From Toxorhynchites rutilus septentrionalis (lineage: Eukaryota > Arthropoda > Insecta > Diptera > Culicidae): a stretch of DNA of 64,000 nucleotides. The notes below the pieces were generated by a model that saw only the letters and a list, made by a program, of their open reading frames with translations, did no database searches and had not been told where the DNA came from. The stretch lies in contig NC_073746.1 in assembly GCF_029784135.1 (NCBI RefSeq), positions 52,963,393 to 53,027,392 of the forward strand. The letters run 5' to 3'. The position numbers were made by a program, and so were the translations under genes. Shown here in pieces: positions 11,528 to 23,598 of this stretch. The number at the start of each line of letters is the position of its first letter. Position 1 is the stretch's first letter.

Positions 11528-12547
11528 ACAACATAAAGTAACCATATATCCGAAATCTGTAATGATTGTTGATCTCAGAAAAAATGGCAAAAAAATATTA
11601 TTCTACTCCTGAAATTTTTACGGGTCATCACGGAGTGGCTGACTTCTGTAATCATGATAATCCGCTTTTACTGTTCCAACTTTGTATAATCTTCCAGAAC
11701 TTAAATCCGAAAGGCGAAAATGCTAATAAAACATTTTACGCTAGGTGAATTTATTATACAGGGCTTTGATGACACACAATTAAGTGACAGTTTCCCTATC
11801 GAAAGCAAAAACACAGTTTTACGAGTCAAGTTTTATCGTTCCAATACGAATCAATTTTGATGGGTAAATTCCTACGATTTTCCTTCGATGGAAAAACTTT
11901 GTTCCGAGAGTCAAACTGTGAACGAAAGAAATCATTAAATTATTCTTGTTGATGATTCTTGCTGAAGTCGATCATATTGAGAGGTCGAATACAAACATTA
12001 GATAAGACAGCCGGTTGTCTACTCGGTACAACTTTGAACGATGGAATTTTAGTCGGCAAAAATGAGTTTCTACTACCGCAAGACGTGCGGTCCAACTTTT
12101 CGACAAGTCTCTCCCTCCCTTCCCAATGGATGCGTGTTTCTGTTTGGCAAACAATTTCTTCATCGAGAATTGATATAAATGGAACATGACGAAAACAGGG
12201 GAACCAAGTAAGGTGAAAACTTCTCCTATAAATACCAACGAAGAGTTCGACTCGTGAAGAAGAAACTTTCCAAAACGAAACTTGATGCTTTTGTTTATCG
12301 TTCCGCAATACGCGGCTGGTATTCCGAACCACAAATGCTAAATATAACCGGAACAGGGGAATACTTTATTGTTCTTTTCGTTTGGATTTCAATATTCCCG
12401 GAAACATCACCGGGAATCTTGGGAAAGTTGCTTGCAAACTCAAATTCCTAGCTGTAATGCTCGCAATCTCGGCGTAGATGCTACAAAGCGTCGAAATGCA
12501 ACTGGTGTCAATCCGTCTAGAATATGGCTCATTAAGAAACTTCATTA
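11528..12547. other. Noncoding, overlapping open frames without recognisable product
   Basis: Three overlapping frames at about 11940-12334 stay open on both strands. None has a recognisable domain, and openness on both strands at once argues against any one being real. Confidence 0.4.
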
Positions 12548-12700
12548 GGCGTAGTGCACAAATTACGTAACGCTAAAAATCTGGATTTTGAATCCCCCCT
12601 CCCTACGTAACGCAATTTCCTATATCTAATACACAGAAAGTAAAGCAACCTCGCCCCCCCCCCCCCCCCTTATCACGTTACGTAATTTGTGCACGACGCC
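12548..12700. mobile_element. 153-bp Harbinger-like MITE with TTA target duplication
   Basis: The termini ggcgtagtgcacaaattacg and cgtaatttgtgcacgacgcc are inverted repeats extending to about 25 bp with a single mismatch. They are flanked by TTA at 12545-12547 and 12701-12703. The GGC start and TTA duplication fit PIF/Harbinger. The interior contains a run of 16 C residues (12654-12669). It is too short to encode anything. Confidence 0.88.
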
Positions 12701-13142
12701 TTAGCATCACCTTACCAGTATTGATGCGATTCGCTTTTTTTCTTCCGTCAGCATATCGTAACCTGCCAACAACGTGTTCCTCAACTGTTCGTGGTGTTGC
12801 GAATACCCATCCGATCAGACAGAGGAAGTTTTAAAATTAGTTTTCGTAAAATCGCTTCTGAAACACTTTCAACGATAGCCGCTGCTATGAGGGATGGATG
12901 TGGAACATTTCGCAAACAAATGTTTGCGAGCAGTGTGGCAAAATTCTTTCGATGGAACTCAAATGTATTGATTGATCTGTTGAATTCGATAAAAAAGTGT
13001 TGTTTTTAGGAACTGCGATGCAATTTATTTGGAAGCTAGAGAACTGTTTTATCGTTGTTTGAAGAGATGTTGAACCTATTTTGATGATCGAATTGGTGTG
13101 GATATGTTGGAATGATAGAACTTCAAACGATGAAATGAATAA
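12701..13142. other. Noncoding, nothing recognised
   Basis: Short open frames on both strands have no recognisable similarity. Confidence 0.4.
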
Positions 13143-14508
13143 AAAAGTCACAGGAGGGTTGTGTCCAAGACACGACCGCATAGTTGACGTAGGATTCCGT
13201 TAGGCTATCTGCTGCATGCTTATTTTGGATATGTTTGAAGAATTACATTGTTAAACTCTTCGATAATGATTTGGGTCTGTTTTGTCTGGTTATAAACATT
13301 ATCGAACACAAGTTTTCTCACCAAAAAAAAAGAGTTACTTTAGTATGGAGAAAATATATTTGAATTGGAAAAGGTAATTTAATTTATAATTTGTTATTTT
13401 CTGACTGTTTATTCAACCCATTTCCTTTTCGCTTTAACCCTAACGGAACACGATGCTACATGTCTCAATGCGAATTTCAATTGGGCTAACAGCACCCAAT
13501 ACGATATGTAGAGCATATGTCAAATCAATTTTTCGAATACTTCTTAATTTTTCCAATTTTGCTCGTCGCATGAACTTTCCTTGGGGGAAAAAAATCGTTT
13601 GATATTTCAAGTCATGTTAACACAACAGCTACCATATACAATTTTACACTTACAGTTGTGCTAAAAGTTTCACAATACATGATCGGTCATTGATATGAAA
13701 TTTCACGAAGCAACCAACATAAAAGTTCCAAATTTAAATTTTATTTATATTCTATCAAGCATATGTTCTATTCAGTTCATTGAAGTATCATTCTTCAATC
13801 AACCCATCAAAAGATTCTTATTGGAACGAAAATAATAAAAAAAAAACACTCGTTCAAGTTGGGAGTGCCCAACTTATTCGCCAGTACGTATGCAATCAGC
13901 AATGTCCACGCTAGTTACAATTAGCACTATCCATTTGTGCGCGTCGTTTGTTAAACTATCGACCACGAGGGTATTTACATGCTGATTTCCCCCAGACACC
14001 TTGGATTTGAAATCTCTGTTAGAGAATACATGTCGGTGGGAAAAAAGCTCGCCCTTCCTTCATGTATTTGCAATGCCGATTTCCCCCAGGCAGCTTGGTT
14101 TTAATGTCTCTGTTAGGGTACACATTTCGATGGGAACAAAAGCTCCCCCTGCTTTCATTTGTTTGCAATGCCGATTTCCCTCAGGCAGCTTGGCTTTGAT
14201 GTCTCTGTTAGGGACCCGCCGCATATGTCGCCAATTTCGACCAATCAGAAGTGGCTATTTCCGTTAGAATAGGGGTTGAGATTTTTCAATTGTTCGATAG
14301 TAAGTTTCATGACATATATTATTTTATTCAATGTAAAAAATTGTTATGGAGTGCCGAAATTAATTGACGCAAAAATCTCATCAATCCATCATGAAATGAC
14401 TGGGCAATAAGCATTTGAAATTGGACAATTTTCACGGTGCGCTCGATTTTCGATTTTCAATTTGTACCCCAATATGTTCCCGAAAGACGTAATCCTACGT
14501 CAAAACCT
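13143..14508 (+). repeat. 1.36-kb interspersed repeat, copy A
   Basis: It starts with cacaggagggttgtgtcc...gacacgaccgcatag and ends gaaagacgtaatcctacgtc. Copy B lies at 27704-28972 in the same orientation with the same two ends. Near the ends, ttgacgtaggatt and aatcctacgtcaa form a short inverted pair, suggesting a DNA transposon without coding capacity. No transposase or reverse transcriptase frame is seen. The class is uncertain. Confidence 0.75.
13984..14266 (+). repeat. Three-copy tandem unit (about 94 bp) inside repeat copy A
   Basis: Units begin gatttcccccag at about 13984, 14078 and 14173 and share gcagcttggttttgatgtc-like and tctctgttag blocks. Copy B of the parent repeat has only one such unit (about 28629-28680). 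Confidence 0.8.
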
Positions 14509-14742
14509 TTGTAATGTCCTCTTTTATTTTACATTCTAAAAAACTAAATGAATAAACATTGCAAAGTTATGTTTAGGGTTTGCAAACCTGTACTTGTGGT
14601 GCAAATAAAATATTGATACTACATCAAATACCTCAACGCCTATCGGTGAGTATCATTCACATTGTTTAACTAACGAGTTAACGGAACAGATTCCGACTCA
14701 AACTAATTACATCGTATAATCACTACTGCAAATATAATATTA

Positions 14743-15086
14743 CTAGCTGACCTGGCAAACTTCGTCCCGCCCAAAATTTGTTTTTTGCTATCGATACTTT
14801 CAAACATTCACGTTTTCTTACTAAGCGCAAATTCATGAGTCCAATCGCAGAACTGTTAATTGATTGATCTTCTAAACGACCCCGTTGAATTTACCTTTTA
14901 CTAAAAAAATTCCTAGTGCTTCTACCAAAACTCATCATTATAATATCAGATTATTTTCAGACACAATTCTCGTTCAAGATTTTTCAGACATTTGCAAATA
15001 ACATGTTCCATGAAATAAATGTATGATACAGAAAATATGACGTTTCGTGCCTCCTAAAATCTTCACATGCCAAATTTGGCTCCATC
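14743..15086 (-). mobile_element. Helitron 3' terminal fragment
   Basis: Read on the minus strand, this ends in a GGC...GCC hairpin, then aggtcagctag, with CTAG at 14743-14746 next to a host T. These are hallmarks of a Helitron 3' end. The sequence matches 30580-31057 and 45771-46866. It stops abruptly at about 15086, where a transposase relic begins, so the 5' part is missing. Confidence 0.75.
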
Positions 15087-16109
15087 CGGAACAGGTAATT
15101 TTCGATGACTTTTCGGCACATATGGGGCGGTATCTCGGTCATAACTTCACGAATGTTGTCTTTCAAATGTTCAAGAGTTTGCAGAGAGTTGGTAAGACAC
15201 GGTCTTTCGCATAACCCCACAAAAAAAGTCTAGCGGGTTCATATCGCATGATCTGGACGGCCAATTGGCATCACCAAAACGCGAAATTATGCGTCCATCA
15301 AATTTCGTTCGCAATATGGCCATGTTCGGTCGTGTTGTGTGGCACGTGGCGCCGTCCTGCTGAAACCACATGTCATCCGTATCCATATCTTCAATTTGTG
15401 GCAAAAAAAAATCGGTTAACATGCGGCCATAGCGCTCACCATTCACAGTTACCGTCTCGCCGTCCTCATTTTCAAAGAAATACGGCCCGATGACTCCACC
15501 AGACCATAATGGGCACCGAACAGTGACTTTTGGCGGATGCAATGGCCTCTCAACAATCACGTGTGGATTTTCTGAGCCCCATATACGGAAATTTTGGGTG
15601 TTCACATAGCCACCGAGTTCGAAATGTGCCTCATCGCTGAAGAAAATTTGATGCGAAAATTCAGCATTTTGCTGCTGTTGTTCGTTCACACAATCGACGT
15701 ATGCCCGACGCATTCCATGGTCACCACGCTCTAATTTTTGTACCAGTTGGACTTTATATGGATGTAGGTGCAAGTCCAAATGCAAAATTCGCCACAATGA
15801 TGTGTTTGACAAGCCCAATTGCTGAGCACGCCGTGGAATCGAAACATTCGGGTCATCCTCCACACTGGCAGCAACAGCAGCAATATTTTCGGCCGAACGC
15901 ACATTACGATGATGCACAGGTTTCACAATATCCGCTACGGATCCAGTTTGTTCGAATTTACGCACTACATTAGCGATTGTGTGCTCTGTAGGGCGTCCAT
16001 GACGACCAAAATCCGTCCGTAATGCTCGAAAAACATTTGACGGGTTTTCATCATTTTTATAGTATAATTTAACAAAATTAACACGTTGTGCGATGCTAAA
16101 ACTATCCAT
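15087..16109 (-). pseudogene. DD41D-type Tc1/mariner transposase, frameshifted
   Basis: The frame starting at 16109 gives an N-terminal helix-turn-helix region (about residues 1-110) and a DDE/D catalytic domain. FFSDEAHF contains Asp159, FQQDGATCH contains Asp252 and MNPLDFF contains Asp294, leaving 41 residues between the second and third. That spacing matches the DD41D group of IS630-Tc1-mariner elements. After NPLDFF the frame breaks at an A7 run (15221-15227, plus strand). The correct C-terminal frame continues as GLCERPCLTNSLQTLEHLKD down to about 15090, where it runs into Helitron DNA. One frameshift and a lost 3' end make it a dead copy. The ancestral element would have cut and pasted itself at TA sites. 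Terminal inverted repeats were not found. Confidence 0.85.
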
Positions 16110-18375
16110 ATTGTAAAATGGGAGACATTCTACTAACGATATGACGCTTTGGTTGACAGCTATGTCAAACGGTTGTCAAAATATGCCACTCCAACTAAAT
16201 CAAGCCTCATGTGTGTCTTACTACGCTTTTGTATGCAATAGAAAATTTAAATTGGGGGTCTAGGTTAATAGGCCAAGCTTATTTTATACATGTACCTTCT
16301 ATAAAAAATATGATTTGAACAAATTTGGACGAAAAAAACCTTTTTTTCTAATGATGAAAAGTGTACTATTTTGAATTTTCTAGTATAATCCGTTTGCTAT
16401 CTTGAAGAACAATGAGTTGAACTATAATATTCTTCGAGAAACGGGAATTAAATCGGTATGTGGGCGCTGGAAATGGACATATTCCTTAGGGTGACCACTA
16501 TGCCCCCACTTCCCCTACCTGTTAATATACATGACAATGCATTTCACTGCAATTGAAGGGAAATTTCTATCATTGGTGCATATATTTCAACTTGTATTAA
16601 TCCATCCCTGATAAAACCGAATATTCCCGTAATTGCTTCTCACAGTTAAAAAAAACAAAGCCGGTCGAATAGTGCATGTTTGAAAATGCAACATAAAATA
16701 TGCGAAATAAAAACTATTTATAAAGAACAAATTTAACTATTTCTAATTCAGAGCTAATATCACAAGCAAACTCCCCAAAGGCTTATCTCTCGATTGACCA
16801 AGAATTTGGCAAACATCTTCGACCCGTACGAATTATTCTATTACAAATGAAAACCCTCTTCTACTCTCTGCCTATTGTGCTATAATTTATTCGGCCTCAG
16901 TTTAACATCAGTATGAACGCTAACTATGTGAAGAGATGTGATTTCCCAACAATGATTTCTCTCTCGCTCTCCCACTGGTGTAATTTCAGCAGACCTCCAA
17001 AGGAACATAAATTATTACATATATTTTTTTGCGCATTTTGTATGAAAATAAAACCCCCATTTGTGTCGGTGTTCCGACGGTGTTACTATCAGCGTTTTTT
17101 CATTGCCACCATCGGTGGCGTTCCGACAATCGCACTTGGTTTCGATGGTGGGGGAGAATGCCACCATCAAATACCATGGTAATACTGGTAAAATTGCTAT
17201 CTCACTGTTCGAGAGATGGGGTAGAGGAAGGTCAGTCCCACAAGTGATAACAGCCACGGAAATTTTAATTACCCCCATAGCGAATAAACGTACGCTGCGG
17301 TGCCGATGCATGTTTTTCGAGTTCGCGCGAATCTGGAACAAAAGGAGGCGATTCACATTGAAAACATGAAAAAATGTGATGCGCAACAAAACCAATAAAA
17401 ACTCACGTAAAACAAAAATTGAAGTTATCGATCATTTTTTCCGCAATTGGGCCAAGCAGATTTGTGTAATAAACTTTTGATTTCAATGTAGCTATGAACA
17501 ACGTGTCCTTTGAATAGTCTGCACTAATATGAATTTGGATTCATACATCAGATTCTTGTTCCTGTTAATTATACCCACATGGGACAGTTGTTCGCTTTGC
17601 TAAAATAAAATTGAAAAGTTCTTCAAAGGCTTATTTCATAAAAAAGATTTTAGCAGTTGTACTGAAACATCATTTCTACAATTCCACCCTTGGTAAAAAA
17701 AAAACAAAAATAAGTAATATTCGATGAATTCTCTTTTCATTACTCGAATATTGAATTCTTTTTTTTTCACAATCAATATATTTTGTTAATAGTAATCTCG
17801 CGATATTGTTGATCTCTATTTTAATTTTTTCTGTGGATAGATGACCATTTTGGCAATATCAAATAGTGTGGCTTTTCTGCATCAGTAAACGTCGGATTTC
17901 ACTTTCAAGCAATGCAACTGGTGAACCATGTGTTACAACCAGCCAGTTGTGGTTATCCGTGAAATTTTTCCTCCATTCTGGAAATCCATTTGACGTTATC
18001 CGGAGTGAATTCTAATGAAATACGGCCATTGTTCGACGACTGGTTCAAGCAAATCTGAAATTGTGTTTGGTGGTTAAAATCAGTGACGTCAATGAATTCG
18101 CGCACGAGTGGCTTCTTTTTGAGCGTGCGGTTTCTGCTTGCTTGTTTCTGATTTATGTGATGTTAATGGTGATGATTTCGGGATCGGCGTGTAATTTGCC
18201 GCAGTGATACATTTATTAATGTAACTTTGGTCACCATTGTGGCTGCGAATGAGTTATTTATGCCTCTTCCTTCATCAGATCCAGGTTTACTGTTGCGAGT
18301 GATTACTACGAGCCTGCACTGACTTTTAAAACTGTCATAAATTTTCGTAGAATATACCAGGGCGCTAGCGGGTTA
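16110..18375. other. 2.3 kb noncoding, nothing firmly recognised
   Basis: Several overlapping open frames around 16913-17395 lie in a slightly GC-richer patch with ccaccatcggtggc palindromes but give no recognisable protein. The 100 bp just after 16109 may be the 5' end of the DD41D element. Otherwise no feature is supported. Confidence 0.4.
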
Positions 18376-18768
18376 TGTTATTATTATTATTTTTTTTCCT
18401 TTATTGATTTAATTAGGCTCAAGTGGATAAAGAGCCACCATCAAGCAATACATTTTAAAACTGTTTGAATATATTATAACTACATAATTATTAACTTAAG
18501 TCTAATTAGCTAAAACTACAGTGCAATATAAAAAAAAATATAATTTATTCTTTCGTTGCCTCGTCGGTATTATCCTTGTCTGGAACAGTGCCTGTGGTGG
18601 GTCGTAACAACTACATCGCCAGTTGATGTAGCAACGGTATCCTTTGGTAGTGAGTGCCTCCTTGTTATGTTAATAGCTCCTGTAATGATCTTATCTCAAC
18701 GGGTACTAAGTTCTGCTTGTGTAATAGGAAAGGAAGGGAGAATGGACAGTGGGAGTAGGAGATGCGAC

Positions 18769-21700
18769 CTAAATAATAACATTAGCGCTTCTTAGGAAGA
18801 CATATATGGGGTACATAAAATTAGGGTCACGAGTAGCTAGGATATCGCGAACTGGCATGCGTGAGTGTATTCCTTGAGCCTCCAAATCGGCAACAAGTTT
18901 AATTCTTTCATTGCTAAATTCATTACATGACCAAACAACGTGCTCGATGTCATGATATCCTTGACCACAATTGCATAAATTGTTAGTAGCAAGACCTATG
19001 CGGAAGAGATGCGCATTTAGCGCGGAATGATTGGACATCAATCTGGACATAGTTCTAATAAAATTTCTGTCAAGATCCAACCCTTTAAACCAGGCCCTCG
19101 TTGAAACTTTGGGGATAATAGAGTATAGCAATCTCCCAAGGTCATCTCTGTTCCATTGGTTTTGCCAACTGGTGAGTGACTGCTGTCGGGAAATGGAGAA
19201 GAATTCCCGATACGCTATTTGTCTTTCAAAAACTGTGCCCTGCATACTACCCATCTTTGCGAGTGTATCCGCTTTCTCATTACCAGGAATAGAGCAATGG
19301 GAAGGAATCCAAATGAAAGTGATTCGAATACTTTTATCAACAAGAGAATTCAATGCATTCGTAATTTCGATAAGAAAATATGATGCTTTCGTCTGTTGTT
19401 TCAAGGATTGAATGGCTTGTATACTGCTAAGACTATCCGAGAAAATAAAATAGTGATCAGGTGGTAAGGACTCAATGGTCTTAGTTGCATGGTATATTGC
19501 AGCGAGTTCGGCAACATACACTGAACAAGGGTCTTCAAGTTTATGAAAGCTAGTGTAATGTTCATTGAAGATACCAAAATCAGTGGATCCGTTTATTCCG
19601 TTATAGTGAAAAACATTCTTGAAGAATTGATATGATTATATTTTGAAGCGAAAATATTAGGGATTAACGATGATCGAAGATGATCTGAAATGTCTCGAGT
19701 TTCGTCTTTCATAGAAAGATCAAAATCAACGGAAGATCTGCAAAAATTCGGAATAACCGGACCTGCAATGGTGAAACACCTGCCAAGACTTCAAGGCTCA
19801 TGTTGTGTGTTGATTGCATGCACCCTAAGGCTAAACGCAAGCAACGATACTGTATCCTCTCCAGTTTAATGATGTGGGTTTTAGCAGCAGAACGGAAACA
19901 AAACGAACCATATTCCATGACTGACAGTATTGTAGTTTTGTACAGCCGTATTAGGTCTTCTGGATGAGCACCCCACCATGTTCCAGTAACTGTCCGGAGA
20001 AAATTTGTTCTCTGTTGACATTTTTTATTCAGATACGCAATATGTTTTCCCCATGTACATTTAGCATCAAACCAAACTCCAAGATATTTGAAGCTTGTGG
20101 ATTGAACGATGGTTTTGTTGAACAATTGAAGCAGAAGTTCGGGAGGTTGGTGCTTCCTAGAAAATACAACCATTTCTGTTTTCTCAGTTGAGAATTCAAT
20201 ACCTAGCTTCACAGCCCATGTAGATAAATTATTTAAGGAAATTTGCAGCGGTCTTTGCGAATCAATAGTTCTAGTACTTGATATGGATACAACACTATCA
20301 TCTGCCAGTTGCCTCAAAGTACATCCATCTGCAAGATGATCATCTATATCATTAATATAGAAATTATACAGAAGAGGACTTAAGCAAGAACCTTGAGGGA
20401 GACCTATGTAGCTAGTCCTAGAAACGGCACAATTTCCATGAGAAAAGTGCATGTGCTTTTCGGATAACAGATTAAAAAAAAAGTTGTTTAAAATTGGTGA
20501 AAATCCATGGTTGTGAAGTTTATCGGATAAAATACTGAGTCAAACGCCCCTTTAATGTCTAAGAAAACAGAAGCCATCTGTTTTTTATTACCAAAGGTCG
20601 TCTGAATTTCGGAAGCAAGTAACGCGAGACAATCATTTGTCCCTTTGCCCTTGCGGAAACCGAACTGCGTATCTGATAGAAAAGTTATTCTCTTCAACCC
20701 ATTCGTCTAAACGTCGGAGTATCATTTTTTCCAATAACTTACGGATGCAAGATAGCATGGCTATTGGTCTGTATGAGTTATGGTGGGAAGCTGGCTTATT
20801 CGGTTTTTGAATTGAATTACTCTCACTTGTTTCCACTCGATAGGGACAATATTTTGCTCAATAAACTTATTAAATAACCTTAATAAACGTTTCTTAGCGA
20901 CGTTTGGAAGGTTCTTCAAAAGATTAAATTTGATTCCATCGGAACCAGGAGCTGAATTATTGCACGAAAGAAGTGCAAGTGAGAATTCAGTCATAGAAAA
21001 CAATGTCTCGTTATTACTATTGGAAGACGATGTATTACGAGATATGTCTTCTGCAGGGACAAAATCTGGACATACTTTTTTGGCAAAATCAAGAATCCAT
21101 CGGTCGGAATACTCTTTGTTTTCGTTTGTATGGTTTTTGTTTCGCAAACACCTGGCTGTGTTCCACAAGGTACTCATAGATGTTTCCCTTGACAAACCAT
21201 TGACATATCGTCGCCAGTAACTGCGTTTTTTCGCTCCAATAAGATTTTTGAATTTGGTCTCCAAAAGTTCATACTTATCAAAATTTTCCATTGAGCCATT
21301 TTTGCGAAAAATTTTGAAAGCAGAGGATTTATTGAAATAAGCATCCGAGCACTCTTTGTCCCACCAAGGAGCACCAGGGCGTCGGCGAAGTTTTGCACCA
21401 GGGAAACGTTTCGTTTGAGCTTGAATGGCAGTGTGGTAAATCAAACTAGCAATGAAATCATATTCTTCGAGAGGTGGAAGTTCAGGAGTCGAATTGATGC
21501 TCTCTGATATAATACTAGCAAATTTCTCCCAGTCAATATTATGGGTAAGATCGTATACAACTTCGACCAATTTCTGGGGACACATCTTATTGGCAATAGA
21601 AACAAGGATTGGTAAGTGATCGCTACAGTGAGGATCTTGGATTACTTCCCACATACAATCTAACGATAAAGTAGACGAACAGAGTGACAAGTCTAGTGTA

Positions 21701-22286
21701 CTTTCTCTTGCAGGAGGTTTGGGTACTCTTGTAGCTTCGCCAGTGTTCAAAATTGATAAATTGAAATTATCGCATAGATCGTAGATGATTGAGGAACGGT
21801 TATCATCATATAGTGCCCCCCAGGCCACACCATGTGAATTGAAATCACCCAATATTAACTTGGGTTCAGGTAAAATCTCGATAATTCCATCGAGTTGGTT
21901 GCGTGAAATTCCAACTCTGGGAGGAATATATACAGAAGCAATGCATAGGTCTTTTCCCCTTATCGTGGTTTGACAACTACCTCGATTCCTAGAAGCGATG
22001 GTAATGGGATTTTATAGAAGGGATGGCATTTTTTGATCCCCAAAAGAACGCCACCGTGTGAGTCTCTTCGGTCCAGACGGATAATGTTAAAATCATGAAA
22101 ATTCAAGTCCTCATCAGGGGTAAGCCATGTTTCACAAAGAGCAAATACGTCAGAACTTATATTGTTGACTAAAAATTTTAACGATTCGATTTTGGGTTTA
22201 ATACTTCTGCAGTTCCATTGAATAACTTTAATTGTATCTATATCGCTTATAGAACAATTAGGCATCGAGTGAGAAAATGGATGCAA
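18769..22286 (-). pseudogene. LINE ORF2: endonuclease, reverse transcriptase, RNase H (broken)
   Basis: Segments occur in order but in different frames. The endonuclease has VIQWNCRSI and ALCETWL (21960-22286), then MGDFNSHG and CSDHLPIL (within 20761-21852). The RT has SAPGSDGIKFN, YRPIAMLS, GFRKGKGTNDC, FLDIKGAFDSV, GLPQGSCLSPLLYNFYIND, the catalytic LADDSV and FKYLGVWFD (19709-20836). RNase H has AELAAIYHA, FIFSDSLSS and WIPSHCSIPGNEKADTLAK, followed by a Cys/His finger LCNCGQGYHDIEHVVWSC (18769-19521). Frame changes occur near 21962, 20830, 20690, 20470 and 19700. The first RNase H Asp motif (normally TDGS) seems lost near 19610 (reads YNGING). At least five lesions make it clearly non-functional. 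Confidence 0.85.
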
Positions 22287-23598
22287 GGAGGGGCCATTTT
22301 TCTGTCAAGAATGCAAACAATGCAGGAACCAAACTAACGATAATACTTTTGAGGGGCTCGGGAATGTTTAAAGCATCTAGAATGTGACTCGCAATACTTG
22401 GAAGGGAAAATAACCAAGCTTTAGAAGACCCGGACGGAGTGTTCACGTCTTTTTGTGTTCTCGCGGAAGTAAAACCAGGAGGTGTTTGCTTTGGAGATGT
22501 TTGTTTTGGAGTTTTATCACTTCCAGAGGATTTCTCAATTGGTTTAACGTTTTCTTGCTTCTTACGAGGAGTCGGAGGAGTAAGAGGAGCAGAAATTTTT
22601 CTTTTTCTTGAGCCTCCCTGTATTGACATGAATGCTTCTTCAATGGAAGTAAAATTTTCACAACCATCGGTTGGCAGAATTGCATAAGGGTTCTCTTGTG
22701 CTCCAGGATTAGGGGTCTCTTTTGCCACAGCCCTTTTGAGCATTTCAGCATAGGTCGTCTTGGATCGTTGTTTGAGAGAGTTCTTAACTTTTGCCTCCCG
22801 CGATTTAAACGCTGGACACGCAGAAAGATCGTGAACTTCCCCTTTGCAAAAAATGCAGTTATCGGCGTCTTCAGAGCATGATTTATCCTCATGCATCCCC
22901 CCACATTTTGCACAACGTATCTTGTTGCTGCAGTGGGAGTCTGTATGCCCCAATTGCTTGCATTTCATACAACTCATCACTTTAGGTACGTAAAGGCGCA
23001 CCGGAAGCAAAACCTTTTCAATTTCTACAAATTGTGGAAGAGCTTTTCCGGGAAAGGTTACTCGAAACGAACCTGATTCGAAGTACTCTTTCCCTTTTTC
23101 GGATTGAGATACCGAATGCAATTTCTTGCAAGCAAGTATCTTCAGATGATCAATATTGGCATTCTTGAATCGACCTTTTCCTTCGTTTAATATTTCATCA
23201 CACGTTAGACTAGGGTCGGTGATGACACCATCAATTTCAACGTCTTTTGAAGGAATATAAACAAAATATTCCTCCGTAAAAAGTTTGCATTGCGTAATCT
23301 CAGTGGCTTGCTTGCGGTCTTTGACAACCACGCGAAGCTTGTTCTGTCTAATAAGTTTTATCGAATCGACCGTGCTGAAATTCTTTTTGAGTTCTCTGGC
23401 TATTGTCAAAATTCGCAGAGCTTTCTGACGGGGTCTAAAATAAACATGGTAAGGTCCATCGGAATCTTCAGGATAGGACTTAATCCGAGGAGCTGTTTTT
23501 GATGGTGGATCGGGGTTCCCCGGCTCCGGGGTAGTTGATTCATTATTAGGAATAGGAGGGGCAGGGGGACTGTGGTATTTAGTAACATCCACTTCCAT
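22258..23598 (-). CDS. LINE ORF1, gag-like nucleic-acid-binding protein
   Basis: This 446-residue frame is open from the ATG at 23598; an upstream in-frame ATG at 23643 is also possible. MEVDVTKYHS looks the better start because the residues before it are hydrophobic and not gag-like. The N-terminal half has a basic RNA-binding region (near GPYHVYFRPRQKALRIL). Three zinc knuckles follow: CMKCKQLGHTDSHC (CX2CX4HX4C), CAKCGGMHEDKSC (CX2CX3HX4C) and CIFCKGEVHDLSAC. Then come a Lys/Pro-rich linker and a hydrophobic C-terminus ending IFSLDA. In I-clade elements ORF1 packages the RNA into ribonucleoprotein. Its stop overlaps the start of ORF2 by 29 bp (ATG at 22286), which suggests coupled translation. 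No stop or frameshift is visible, in contrast to ORF2. Confidence 0.85.
   Translation of the reverse strand: MEVDVTKYHSPPAPPIPNNESTTPEPGNPDPPSKTAPRIKSYPEDSDGPYHVYFRPRQKALRILTIARELKKNFSTVDSIKLIRQNKLRVVVKDRKQATEITQCKLFTEEYFVYIPSKDVEIDGVITDPSLTCDEILNEGKGRFKNANIDHLKILACKKLHSVSQSEKGKEYFESGSFRVTFPGKALPQFVEIEKVLLPVRLYVPKVMSCMKCKQLGHTDSHCSNKIRCAKCGGMHEDKSCSEDADNCIFCKGEVHDLSACPAFKSREAKVKNSLKQRSKTTYAEMLKRAVAKETPNPGAQENPYAILPTDGCENFTSIEEAFMSIQGGSRKRKISAPLTPPTPRKKQENVKPIEKSSGSDKTPKQTSPKQTPPGFTSARTQKDVNTPSGSSKAWLFSLPSIASHILDALNIPEPLKSIIVSLVPALFAFLTEKWPLLASIFSLDA

Noticed and set aside
11940..12334. Overlapping frames of 76 to 130 codons
   Set aside because: Open on both strands and in several frames at once, with no recognisable domain.
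17015..17395. Overlapping frames of 72 to 126 codons
   Set aside because: Same pattern of mutual shadow frames in a slightly GC-richer patch; no domain or splice context.
22439..22913. 156-codon minus frame and plus-strand frames inside LINE ORF1
   Set aside because: Shadows of the real ORF1, which has zinc knuckles in another frame.
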